From Bacillota bacterium (GTDB lineage: Bacteria > Bacillota > Clostridia > Christensenellales > SZUA-584): 64,000 nt of DNA. The notes beneath the pieces are model-generated. The model did not search any database. It saw nothing but the letters and a program-made list of their open reading frames with translations, and was not told the DNA's origin. The stretch covers positions 62,001 to 126,000 of the forward strand of contig JAEYLC010000033.1 of the NCBI GenBank assembly GCA_023461435.1, written 5' to 3'. The number at the start of each line of letters is the position of its first letter. Positions within the stretch are counted from its first letter, which is position 1. This document shows, in pieces, positions 27,403 through 35,565 of the stretch. The position numbers and the translations under genes were made by a program.

Positions 27403-27606
27403 GATGTTTAAAATACGGTGCCAACCGAAGCCACAAAACATCGTATGGCAGACCGAGACCAACCTGCTTGCATAAACCGCGCGAGGCGTTTTCCTCCTGC
27501 CTGCGCTGTGGAATAACGAATGCCGTCCCGTCGTCTGAAGGCGGCGGAATGGCTGAACATCGCATGAAAAAACCTTGCTTCTGTGCGCCCCGGGCGCACT
27601 TTTTTT
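27403..27606 (+). ncRNA. Unassigned structured RNA candidate with anti-Shine-Dalgarno loop
   Basis: This 470-base gap (27320-27789) has no convincing gene but holds consecutive hairpins ending in a strong terminator. H1: GATGTTT/AAACATC (27403-27409, 27436-27442) with inner CGGT/ACCG. H2: TATGGCAG with CTGC and CATA (27444-27451, 27464-27474). H3: 8 bp with one bulge (27479-27487, 27499-27506) whose loop contains TTTTCCTCCT. H4: GCCGTC/GGCGGC (27522-27527, 27540-27545). TATACT at 27371-27376 may be a -10. I do not recognise the family. The 5' end is approximate. Confidence 0.45.
27583..27606 (+). terminator. Strong Rho-independent terminator ending the RNA candidate
   Basis: Stem GTGCGCC/GGCGCAC (27583-27589, 27593-27599), loop CCG, followed by seven T. 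Confidence 0.92.
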
Positions 27607-27789
27607 AAGATCAATACCGCGCAAAGCAATTGTTCGGTATTGTTATGGTTTGTTATCATGTTTCAATTTCTGTGCAACTTTTTGTATTTTTGTTACCTAT
27701 ACTTTCACTCCGAATATTGGTAGTCTCTTAACATACATTCATCACCCAATTTTAATTGCTGAAACCAAAATATTAAGGAGGAACATGAA

Positions 27790-29169
27790 ATGCTCAGGAA
27801 ATGTCTTAAAGTCATGACATTTGCATTGGCTCTGGTGATGGTTTTCTCTTTGCTTGGCTGCGCACCCACAACCCCGGCAACAGAAGAGCCGTCCGCTCAG
27901 GAATCCGAACCGGCACCGGCCGTTGTGGAGGAAAGCCCTTCGGAAGAAGCGGCGGAGCCTGTCACAATCAAGGTGTTCTCGAACCTGCCTGACAGGGAAA
28001 ACGGACAGGGCAAGCTCGAACAGATGCTGTTCGACCAGTATGTGGCGGAAAACCCGAATGTCACAATCGAAGTGGAAGCCCTGCAGGACGAGCCGTATAA
28101 GCAGAAATTCAAAGCGTACACCGCGTCGGACAGCCTGCCGGATCTCGTGTCGGTATGGGGTCAGCCCGCTTTTATCGATCCGGTGATCAACAGCGGATAT
28201 CTGCTTGAGCTGAATGCCGATGACTATAAGGATTACAACTTCTTTGAAGGCTCTTTAAACGGCTTTTCCAAGGACGGCAAGATCTACGGCCTGCCCCGCA
28301 ACACGGACATGATGGTGTTTTACTATAATAAGGCGATCTTTCAGGAGTACGGCATTTCTGTTCCCGAAACATGGGAAGACCTGCTCGCGATCCCCGAGAA
28401 GCTCAAGGGCTCTAAAATCGCGGCCTGCTCAATGACAGGCAAAGACATGTGGCCGATATCCATCATGTATACCGATATCGTCAACAAATACACGGGCGAC
28501 AACACGCTGATTTCCAAAGCGATTCAGAGCGGCGACTTCTCCGACGCGAAGCTGGTTGAAGCGGCGCAGAAAATGCAGGAGCTCATCGATACGAAGTTCT
28601 TCCAGGATTCGTTCACGGCTGCCGGTTATGACGAAGCGCGCAACGTGTTCGCACAGGGCCTCACCGCGACGTATTACATGGGTTCGTGGGAAATGAGCCT
28701 CGTGAGCAACGAAAGCTACGATGCTGAATTCCGGAGCAACCTTGGCGTGTTTGAGCTGCCTTCACCCACAGGCGCCACCGGCAAAGTCACAAATATCCCC
28801 GCATGGAACGGCGGCGGCCACGCGATTTCGGCCAGCACACAGGTCAAAGACGAAGTCGTCAAGCTCTTAAACTACATGTACAAGCCGGAAAACTGGGCCA
28901 AGAACGCCTACCAGCTGGGTATCTGCTTCCCCGCCCAGAACTTCAAAGAATACATGACGGGCGACGAGAATGAGATTCAGACGACGCTGATCGGTTTCCT
29001 TGATTCATCCACCAGCCTGAGCGGAACCCCGATGAACGACTCCGGCACAGCCTCATTCAAGGAACAGTCCGAAAACATCTCGCAGCAGTTTGCGGCCAGC
29101 ATGCTCGACGCGCAAGGGTTTATCTCGGCGTTGTCGGAAGCCGCACAGGCGACCAAAGACGAGCAATAA
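27790..29169 (+). CDS. Sugar ABC transporter substrate-binding lipoprotein (CUT1 type)
   Basis: Extracytoplasmic binding protein of 459 residues anchored as a lipoprotein: a signal peptide and the lipobox LLGC (lipidated Cys at about 23), then a Pro/Glu/Ala-rich spacer and an SBP_bac_1 fold (NPNVTIEVEALQDEPYKQKF, LPDLVSVWG, YGLPRNTDMMVFYYNKAIF, WNGGGHAIS). This type binds oligosaccharides. The ATG at 27790 is 8 bp from AAGGAGG; an ATG at 27785 is out of frame. A hairpin after the gene would give it higher expression than the permeases. Confidence 0.95.
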   Translation: MLRKCLKVMTFALALVMVFSLLGCAPTTPATEEPSAQESEPAPAVVEESPSEEAAEPVTIKVFSNLPDRENGQGKLEQMLFDQYVAENPNVTIEVEALQDEPYKQKFKAYTASDSLPDLVSVWGQPAFIDPVINSGYLLELNADDYKDYNFFEGSLNGFSKDGKIYGLPRNTDMMVFYYNKAIFQEYGISVPETWEDLLAIPEKLKGSKIAACSMTGKDMWPISIMYTDIVNKYTGDNTLISKAIQSGDFSDAKLVEAAQKMQELIDTKFFQDSFTAAGYDEARNVFAQGLTATYYMGSWEMSLVSNESYDAEFRSNLGVFELPSPTGATGKVTNIPAWNGGGHAISASTQVKDEVVKLLNYMYKPENWAKNAYQLGICFPAQNFKEYMTGDENEIQTTLIGFLDSSTSLSGTPMNDSGTASFKEQSENISQQFAASMLDAQGFISALSEAAQATKDEQ

Positions 29170-29192
29170 TTTCACACAGAATAAAGCTGATG

Positions 29193-29229
29193 CGGATTGC
29201 AGAGTCTCTCTGCAATCCGTCTCTCTTTA
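29193..29229 (+). terminator. Intercistronic hairpin (attenuator) after the binding-protein gene
   Basis: A 12-bp stem CGGATTGCAGAG/CTCTGCAATCCG with 3-nt loop, followed by TCTCTCTTT. Partial termination here is a common way to make more binding protein than permease. Confidence 0.7.
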
Positions 29230-29242
29230 AAGGAGCCAAAAC

Positions 29243-30208
29243 ATGAACGCGCTTTTCTCAAACAAGCCAGTCATATTTTCACTCGTTATTCCGGCGGTAT
29301 TGCTCTTTTGCTTTGCGATACTGATGCCCATCATATTCAGCGTTTACTATGGCATGACCGACTATACGGGCATGGGCGAAGCCCATTTTATCGGCCTCGA
29401 AAACTTTAAAACGATACTGTTTGAAGATGATATTTTCTGGCAGTCGCTGCTGCATGCGGGCCTTTTGGCGGTTGGGTTTGTATTCATCCAGCATCCCATC
29501 TGCATGCTGTTCGCGGTGCTGCTCGATAAGGTGACCGGCAAGTGGGAAAGCTTTTTCCGCGCCGCATATTTCATTCCGAACGTGATCGCCGTTACGGTGA
29601 TCGCCGCGATGTGGGTCTTCATATTGAACCCGAACTACGGCATGATCAATACGTTTCTGCATGCGGTCGGGCTCGACTCGCTCGCGCTGCAGTGGCTCGG
29701 CGATCCGGGCATTGCGCTGTATTCGGTGCTGGTGGTGCTCATCTGGCATGGCTTTGGATGGGGCCTGCTCATCTACTATGCGGGCATCAAGGGCATCGAT
29801 CCGCAGCTTTATGAAGCGGCGGCCATCGACGGTGCGAACGGACGGCAGGCCTTCTTCAAAATCACGCTGCCGCAGATGAAGCCGGTGATACGCGTCAACG
29901 TGACGCTCGCCGTGATCTCCGCGCTCAAGCAGATGGAAACCGTTTATCTGATGACCAACGGCGGCCCGGGCAACTCAACGCAGTTTCTCGCGAACTACCT
30001 TTACATCAAAGCCTTCAGCTCATATGAATACGGCTACGGCAACGCGATTTCGGTGCTGTTTGTGCTCGTATGCCTGATTGCAACGCTGCTGCTCGGCTTC
30101 GTGTTTAAGGACAGAGACGGGGAGAAGAGGTTGCTCAGGCGCCTCGATAAGAACACGAAGAGAGGCCGTTTTGGCAGATCGAGTGCCGTAAAGGAGGCCG
30201 CGTCATGA
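29243..30208 (+). CDS. Sugar ABC transporter permease, MalF/UgpA type
   Basis: Inner-membrane permease of 321 residues with about six membrane segments and the binding-protein-dependent transport EAA loop (YEAAAIDGANGRQAFFKITLP), which docks the ATPase. AAGGAG precedes the ATG. It overlaps the next permease by 4 bp (ATGA). No ATPase gene is adjacent; the MsmX-like one at 2170 is a candidate partner. Confidence 0.94.
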   Translation: MNALFSNKPVIFSLVIPAVLLFCFAILMPIIFSVYYGMTDYTGMGEAHFIGLENFKTILFEDDIFWQSLLHAGLLAVGFVFIQHPICMLFAVLLDKVTGKWESFFRAAYFIPNVIAVTVIAAMWVFILNPNYGMINTFLHAVGLDSLALQWLGDPGIALYSVLVVLIWHGFGWGLLIYYAGIKGIDPQLYEAAAIDGANGRQAFFKITLPQMKPVIRVNVTLAVISALKQMETVYLMTNGGPGNSTQFLANYLYIKAFSSYEYGYGNAISVLFVLVCLIATLLLGFVFKDRDGEKRLLRRLDKNTKRGRFGRSSAVKEAAS

Positions 30209-31056
30209 ATTTCGCAGGCATCAACCATGGCTCCGCCAAAACAAGACGGACCATTCTCATCGCGTTCATGCTGATTGTGGCGCTTGGCGAAATATTCCCT
30301 CTGATATGGATGTTTGATTTTTCACTCGCGAAAAGCGGCGACCTGTTCGGCAATCAGATGCTGGTATGGCCGGACCCTCCGCAGTGGAGCAACTATGTGA
30401 AGGCGTTTGAGCAGGGCAACGTACTGCATTACATGCTCAACAGCATCATCATCAACACGATCACGGTGGTCGCGACGATCGTGATCTCGCTGATGGTCTC
30501 ATACGCGTGCATCCGGATGAAATGGAAGCTCAGCGGTACGGTATTGCGCATACTGATGCTCGGCATGATGATTCCGATCCATGCCACGCTGCTGCCCAAT
30601 TTTATCATCTACGACAAGCTGGATCTGCTGGATAAGCTGCCGGGGCTGCTGATCCCCTATGTGGCGTTTTCGCTGCCGCAGGCGATATTCATCATGTCCG
30701 GGTTTATCGAAACGGTCCCGAGGGAACTTGAAGAGGCGGCGGTGATCGACGGGTGCGGCATATACACGATCATATTCAAAATCGTGCTGCCCGTTGTGAA
30801 GCCCGCGCTGGTGACGGTCGCGATACTGACGTTCCTCAATACATGGAACGAATTCATCATGGCGATGACGTATTTAAGCTCGGATACATGGAAAACGCTG
30901 CCGTTCGCCGTGACCAATTTCGCGGGACAGTACGCGTCTGACGTGGCCGCCCAGTTTGCGGTAATGACGCTCACGGCGCTGCCGTCGCTGATCGTGTTCA
31001 TCATACTGAACAAGCAGATCACAAAGGGCGTGATGCTCGGCGCCGTGAAAGGCTGA
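30205..31056 (+). CDS. Sugar ABC transporter permease, MalG/UgpE type
   Basis: Second inner-membrane permease, 283 residues, six predicted membrane segments. The EAA motif is LEEAAVIDGCGIYTIIFKIV and the C-terminus is the usual KGVMLGAVKG. It forms a heterodimer with the preceding permease. The next operon's promoter overlaps its stop codon. Confidence 0.94.
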   Translation: MNFAGINHGSAKTRRTILIAFMLIVALGEIFPLIWMFDFSLAKSGDLFGNQMLVWPDPPQWSNYVKAFEQGNVLHYMLNSIIINTITVVATIVISLMVSYACIRMKWKLSGTVLRILMLGMMIPIHATLLPNFIIYDKLDLLDKLPGLLIPYVAFSLPQAIFIMSGFIETVPRELEEAAVIDGCGIYTIIFKIVLPVVKPALVTVAILTFLNTWNEFIMAMTYLSSDTWKTLPFAVTNFAGQYASDVAAQFAVMTLTALPSLIVFIILNKQITKGVMLGAVKG

Positions 31057-31081
31057 CAGCCAAAAAGGAGTGTGGTATAAT
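31053..31081 (+). promoter_or_regulatory. Sigma-A-type promoter for the two-component/GH30 operon
   Basis: CTGACA (31053-31058), exactly 17 bp, TATAAT (31076-31081). The leader to 31260 contains TTGAGC-N6-GCTCAA and a near-perfect hairpin AAGGAGCCAAA/TTTGGCTCCTT at 31174-31197, not followed by T. Confidence 0.7.
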
Positions 31082-31173
31082 CATTTTACGATTGAGCATT
31101 CAGGCTCAAACACTTTCCGGCGGGTTGTGAAAGCTAAAAGTCACCGTCTGTACGCTTAAAGAAACGGATTTTC

Positions 31174-31197
31174 AAGGAGCCAAACATTTGGCTCCTT
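31174..31197 (+). other. Leader hairpin before the second kinase gene
   Basis: 11-bp perfect inverted repeat with a minimal loop, 60 bases upstream of the kinase start and without a T-run. It could protect the mRNA or be a weak attenuator. Confidence 0.5.
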
Positions 31198-31259
31198 CAT
31201 CGGTTTGATCCATCGGCGCGATATACCCCGAAAATACGCGGTAAAGAAGGGCTTTTGCT

Positions 31260-32996
31260 GTGAGAACCAAATGGAGATGGCGCGACTTTGAGATGAAGTA
31301 CAAGCTGGTCATCATGCTGTATCTCGTGATGCTTCCTTTTCTGCTGATTTTGAGCGGCACGATATACGGCCTTATGCTGCAGAATGTAAACACCGAGGTA
31401 AACGAAGCGTACACCAGCGTCGCTTCGCAGATTCAGGCCAGCGTCGATTATCTTCAGCGCGACATCGAGGAGATATCCACTTACCTGTTTATCAACAGAA
31501 CCATCAACGAGATTTTAAACAACAAAAACCCGGACAGCGACGTCTATAAAATCGGATTTACGGACAGCTCGCTCGCGTTCATCGTCGATATCATCTCGAC
31601 GAAATCGCAGATCAACTCTTTCGCCATATTCTCTCATAAGGGACAGCCGCCGTACACATCGACGTCGGACACGAGTGTGTTTCAGCTGGAATTTGACAAG
31701 CTCAAAGAAACGGACCTGTACGCGCAGGCGCTCGCGGCGCACGGCGTGCCGGTCTGGCAGTATGTCCCGCAGACAGATCAAACGCTTTTTACCCGAAACA
31801 AGTCAGACAAGATCGTGCTCGCGAGAGTGATTTTCAACTATACATACAATAAGCCCATCGGCTATATGGTGATCGGCCTCAGCGCCGAGTACGTGAGGGA
31901 TATTCTCGAAGGCTCCCTGAAGACCGATCAGGACGGCGTCGCTGTGGTTTACAAAGGGCAGACGCTCGTGACCACAGCGCTGCTGAATGATGTGGACTGG
32001 CAGGAAAACGAAACGCTGCCCGGATACACGCTGATAAAGAGCGCGGGCGGCAAAGAGGAAAATGACCTTTCCGTCTATTACTTTATGTCCGATGCGGGGT
32101 TTCAGGAAAGGTACGGCTTTCTGGGGCTCGTGCCGACGTTGATCATCGTGGGGTCGCTGCTGCTGCTGTATCCCATATCGTCTATGGCGGCCAAAAAAAT
32201 AACGGGGCCTTTAGGAGAGCTGCTCGTCTCGATGAAAGCGTTTGAAAAGGGCGATTTCAATCAGCGTGTGAACTTTGAAGCCAAGGACGAGATCGGCGAG
32301 GTGGGCCGCAGATACAACAAGATGGTGCAAAGCATCAAGGAACTGATCGAGACGAACTACGCCAGCCGCCTGCGTGAACGCGAAAGTGAGCTGGCCGCGC
32401 TGCAGGCGCAGATCAAGCCGCACTTTTTATACAACACGCTCGACTCGATTTACTGGAAGGCGCTTGAAGACGGCAACGAGAAGATCGCGAGAATGATCTA
32501 TTCGCTGTCCCGGCTTTTCAGGCTGAGCCTGAACCGGGGCTGCAGCATGACGACGCTGAGCGCCGAGGCGGAATTTCTGTCGCATTACCTCGATATCCAG
32601 AAGGAACGGTTCGGGGGCAAGCTGCAGGTTAAAATCAACATTGCGCAGGACGCGAAGAAATGCCAGCTCCCCAAGCTGCTGCTTCAGCCGTTTGTGGAAA
32701 ACGCCATCATGCACGGCATCGAGAAAAGCGAGAACGGCGGGGAAGTGGAGCTGGCCGCGCATAAAAAGCAGGGCAAGCTCTATGTGAGGATCAGCGACAC
32801 GGGAAACGGCATGACGCAGGAGCGCATCGAAGAGGTCTTCCAATGCGTGGATAGCCGCGACAAGTCGTCGGGCGGATACGCCATTTACAACGTCAATGAG
32901 CGGCTCAGGCTCCGGTACGGAGACAATTATACGCTTAAGGTCAACAGTTCGCCTGAAAACGGCACACAGATAGACATCGTGTTACCCTGTGAATAA
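31260..32996 (+). CDS. Sensor histidine kinase, YesM family
   Basis: Membrane kinase of 578 residues, sensing an extracellular signal probably linked to the sugar importer upstream. The GTG at 31260 follows AAGAAGGG; an in-frame ATG at 31293 is the alternative. Features in order: membrane segment about 18-40, extracellular Cache-like sensor (about 45-290), second membrane segment (about 295-315), HAMP linker, His_kinase motif QIKPHFLYNTLDSIYWKAL (phospho-acceptor His), and HATPase motifs QPFVENAIMHG and DTGNGMT. Its stop overlaps possible starts of the regulator gene. Confidence 0.94.
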   Translation: MRTKWRWRDFEMKYKLVIMLYLVMLPFLLILSGTIYGLMLQNVNTEVNEAYTSVASQIQASVDYLQRDIEEISTYLFINRTINEILNNKNPDSDVYKIGFTDSSLAFIVDIISTKSQINSFAIFSHKGQPPYTSTSDTSVFQLEFDKLKETDLYAQALAAHGVPVWQYVPQTDQTLFTRNKSDKIVLARVIFNYTYNKPIGYMVIGLSAEYVRDILEGSLKTDQDGVAVVYKGQTLVTTALLNDVDWQENETLPGYTLIKSAGGKEENDLSVYYFMSDAGFQERYGFLGLVPTLIIVGSLLLLYPISSMAAKKITGPLGELLVSMKAFEKGDFNQRVNFEAKDEIGEVGRRYNKMVQSIKELIETNYASRLRERESELAALQAQIKPHFLYNTLDSIYWKALEDGNEKIARMIYSLSRLFRLSLNRGCSMTTLSAEAEFLSHYLDIQKERFGGKLQVKINIAQDAKKCQLPKLLLQPFVENAIMHGIEKSENGGEVELAAHKKQGKLYVRISDTGNGMTQERIEEVFQCVDSRDKSSGGYAIYNVNERLRLRYGDNYTLKVNSSPENGTQIDIVLPCE

Positions 32997-33018
32997 TCCG
33001 ATTGAAGAGGTGATCGCC

Positions 33019-33768
33019 ATGGAAAAGGTCAAGCTGCTGCTTACGGATGATGAGGAATGCGTGCGCAATGCGATCGCGAAGATCGTAGACTGGGACAGCG
33101 TGGGGGCTGAGCTTTGCGGGACCGCGAAGGACGGAGCGGACGCGCTCGATAAGATCATGGCGTATGAGCCCGACATACTGCTCATAGACATCCGCATGCC
33201 CAAAATGTCGGGGCTCGAAGTGATCGAGGAGATCAACAGGCACGAGGAGTGGCACATCAAATCCATCGTGCTGAGCGGACATGATGAATTCGACTACGCG
33301 CGTCAGGCGCTGCGGCTCGGCGCGGTGGATTATCTGTTAAAGCCGTGCCTTCAGGAAGACATTCTAAAAGCCGTGGAAAACGCGCGCGCTTTGCTGATGC
33401 AGGAAAAGCAGATGCGCTCCGGCAAAGAGCAAAAAGAAGAAAAGACGGGGCATCATCTCGTGGATACGGCGATCGCCTATATCAAACAGAACTTCAGGAA
33501 AGAAATCAGCCTCGCTTCCACAGCCGAGGAAATCATGATCACGGCCGGTTATTTGAGCACGCTCTTTAAGCAGCACACCGGCAAGAGCTTCGTGGATTAC
33601 CTGAATCAATACCGGCTTGAGCAGGCGTGCAAGCTGCTTAAAAACAGCTTGCTCAAAAATTACGAGATCGCCTATGCGGTGGGCTTTAACGATGAGCGCT
33701 ATTTCACGCGCATGTTCAAAAAATACTACGAGGTGTGCCCCAGCGACTATCGAAATAAGGAGTTATGA
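33019..33768 (+). CDS. Response regulator, YesN type (REC + AraC HTH)
   Basis: Partner of the preceding kinase, 249 residues. The ATG at 33019 is chosen for the GAAGAGGTG ribosome site; an in-frame GTG at 32989 overlaps the kinase gene. The receiver domain (about 1-120) has DDEE, DILLIDIRMPKMSG (phospho-acceptor Asp) and a conserved KPC. The C-terminal AraC domain has TAGYLSTLFKQHTGKSFVDY and FNDERYFTRMFKKYYEVCPSDY. It probably activates the importer and glycosidase genes. Confidence 0.94.
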   Translation: MEKVKLLLTDDEECVRNAIAKIVDWDSVGAELCGTAKDGADALDKIMAYEPDILLIDIRMPKMSGLEVIEEINRHEEWHIKSIVLSGHDEFDYARQALRLGAVDYLLKPCLQEDILKAVENARALLMQEKQMRSGKEQKEEKTGHHLVDTAIAYIKQNFRKEISLASTAEEIMITAGYLSTLFKQHTGKSFVDYLNQYRLEQACKLLKNSLLKNYEIAYAVGFNDERYFTRMFKKYYEVCPSDYRNKEL

Positions 33769-33774
33769 ACACAT

Positions 33775-35121
33775 ATGGAGTTAAACATATATTCAACGGC
33801 ACTGCTGAACGGACAGACGAAAAAAACGCAAAATGCCGTGCCTTTTACGGACGATACGGAAGGCGTGGAGAACGAGGTCATCAATCTGTACCCGCGTGTT
33901 GAATACCAGACCATCGAAGGGTTTGGCGGCGCGATGACCGAGGCGGCCTGCTGGGCGATGAGCAAGCTGCCCCCGGGCAAAAGAGAGGAGATATTGGCGG
34001 CGTATTTCGGTGCGGACGGCATCGGCTACCGCTTTTTGCGCACGCATATCGACAGCTGTGATTTTTCGCTCGGCAACTACAGCGCCATGAGTGATCCAAA
34101 CGATACAGACATGACCAGCTTTTCGCTGGAGCGCGATGAAAAGCTGGTGATCCCCGCGATCAGGCGGGCGGCGGAGCTCTGCGCGGACCCTGTTGCCGTG
34201 ATGCTCACGCCCTGGTCGCCGCCGCCGTTCATGAAGACGAACGGAGAGAAAAACGGAGGCGGCGGCCTCAAGAAAGAGTATGCCCCCATGTGGGCGGCGT
34301 ACCTTTGCCGATATATCAAAGAATACAGGGAACGCGGCGTCCGTGTCACGATGTTCAGCATTCAGAATGAGCCCAAGGCCGTGCAGACGTGGGACTCCTG
34401 CGTGTTCACGGCTGCGGAGGAGCGCGCGTTTTTGAAGGATCATCTCTGGCCCGCGCTGCGGCGAAGCGGCCTTGACGACGTGCAGGTGTTCATATGGGAC
34501 CACAATAAGGAGCGCGTGTATGAGCGGGCATTGGAGATCATCGACGGCGATACGGACAAAATGATAACGGGCGTGGCGTTCCATTGGTACAGCGGCGATC
34601 ACTTTGAGGCGCTGCGGCTCGTATCCGAAACATTCGCGGACAAAAAGCTTGTCTTCACCGAGGGCTGCGTGGAACTGCTGCATAATTCGGACGCGTCCGA
34701 GCTCTCTAAAGCGCGGCGCTATGCGCACGATATCATCGGCAACCTCAACAACGGCATGCATCTTTATATGGACTGGAATATCGCGCTTGATGAAAAGGGC
34801 GGGCCCAACCATGTGGACAATTACTGTGACGCGCCCGTCATATGCGACACGCAGACGGGAACGTACACGAAGCGCCTGACGTTTGACTACATCGGCCATT
34901 TCTCAAAGTATATCAAACCCGGCGCAAAGCGCATCGCGTTTACAAGATACACCGACGCGCTCGAAGTCACCGCCGCGAAAAATACCGACGGCACCATAAC
35001 GGTTGTGGTCGTCAACAGGCTGTCCGAACCACAAAAGGCTGTGTTCCGGTTGAACGGGCAAAAGGCGCAGATCGAGCTCGAAGCGGACAGCATCGTGACG
35101 GCATGTATCACACAGCAGTAA
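33775..35121 (+). CDS. Glycoside hydrolase family 30 enzyme (intracellular)
   Basis: Retaining beta-glycosidase of 448 residues, related to glucosylceramidase-type GH30. It has EGFGGAMTEAACWA near the N-terminus, LLTPWSPPPFMKTNG-like MLTPWSPPPFMKT, the acid/base region FSIQNEPKA (Glu) and nucleophile region LVFTEGCVE (Glu), then a C-terminal beta-sandwich (about 375-448). No signal peptide is present, so it should cut an imported beta-linked oligosaccharide in the cytoplasm. Its place after the importer and two-component genes suggests one sugar-use unit. A terminator follows at 35200. Confidence 0.92.
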   Translation: MELNIYSTALLNGQTKKTQNAVPFTDDTEGVENEVINLYPRVEYQTIEGFGGAMTEAACWAMSKLPPGKREEILAAYFGADGIGYRFLRTHIDSCDFSLGNYSAMSDPNDTDMTSFSLERDEKLVIPAIRRAAELCADPVAVMLTPWSPPPFMKTNGEKNGGGGLKKEYAPMWAAYLCRYIKEYRERGVRVTMFSIQNEPKAVQTWDSCVFTAAEERAFLKDHLWPALRRSGLDDVQVFIWDHNKERVYERALEIIDGDTDKMITGVAFHWYSGDHFEALRLVSETFADKKLVFTEGCVELLHNSDASELSKARRYAHDIIGNLNNGMHLYMDWNIALDEKGGPNHVDNYCDAPVICDTQTGTYTKRLTFDYIGHFSKYIKPGAKRIAFTRYTDALEVTAAKNTDGTITVVVVNRLSEPQKAVFRLNGQKAQIELEADSIVTACITQQ

Positions 35122-35199
35122 CTCTGGCGGGGACGAAGGGCTCGCCCGGATGATTCGAAGCTCATCCGTATAACGGCATCGCTTTATAGCAGCTCGCAG

Positions 35200-35243
35200 G
35201 GCGCCTTCCATGATTAAGCGATCATGGGGGCGTCTTTTTATTT
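35200..35243 (+). terminator. Rho-independent terminator after the GH30 gene
   Basis: Imperfect stem of GCGCCTTCCATGAT with ATCATGGGGGCGT, loop TAAGCG, followed by CTTTTTATTT. Confidence 0.75.
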
Positions 35244-35311
35244 CAGGCGTCAATAAAAACGATTCTTTGGGGATAGATTCGGTGAAATTCGGGAGAGAAA
35301 ACCGATGTTTA

Positions 35312-35328
35312 CTAAACAATTTGTTTAG
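35312..35328. promoter_or_regulatory. 8-1-8 palindrome, operator candidate of the BMC locus
   Basis: CTAAACAATTTGTTTAG, a perfect palindrome about 110 bp upstream of the -35 box. Its half-site CTAAAC recurs three times just downstream of the transcription start (35502, 35516, 35528). The rest of 35122-35565 is very A+T-rich and has no gene. Confidence 0.5.
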
Positions 35329-35439
35329 AACAGTAAAATACGCCTGAAAAATAAGATAAGTTATAAACAAGATGAATAAACATATGTGTAAACGAACGCG
35401 GGAATTAATTAAAAAATTATATAAATGCTCTAATTATCA

Positions 35440-35468
35440 TTGACAAAATGCCTATATAGAGTTAATAT
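35440..35468 (+). promoter_or_regulatory. Near-consensus sigma-A promoter of the BMC locus
   Basis: TTGACA (35440-35445), exactly 17 bp, TAATAT (35463-35468). This is the strongest promoter by eye in the window and lies about 100 bp upstream of the aldolase start. Confidence 0.82.
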
Positions 35469-35501
35469 AGCATCATTCACAAAATAAACACATTACACAA
35501 A

Positions 35502-35533
35502 CTAAACATAAATAACTAAACGAGCACCTAAAC
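35502..35533 (+). promoter_or_regulatory. Three direct CTAAAC repeats after the BMC promoter
   Basis: CTAAAC at 35502-35507, 35516-35521 and 35528-35533, identical to the half-site of the palindrome at 35312-35328. The position just after the transcription start suits a repressor site. The LacI-type regulator at the end of the locus is a candidate, though the site lacks the CG centre of classic LacI operators. Confidence 0.45.
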
Positions 35534-35565
35534 GAATATATACGAGAATGGAACTGGAGCTGAAT

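Noticed and set aside
27403..27606. Cobalamin riboswitch, suggested by the neighbouring corrinoid genes and a GCAG...CTGC segment
   Set aside because: The B12-box elements (AGCCACTG and the GCCAGGAGACCTGCC-like end) are not present, and the element precedes a sugar importer rather than a B12 gene.
34903..35370. Minus-strand frame of 155 codons over the GH30 3' end and the following gap
   Set aside because: It overlaps a well-supported gene and its terminator, and has no recognisable motif.
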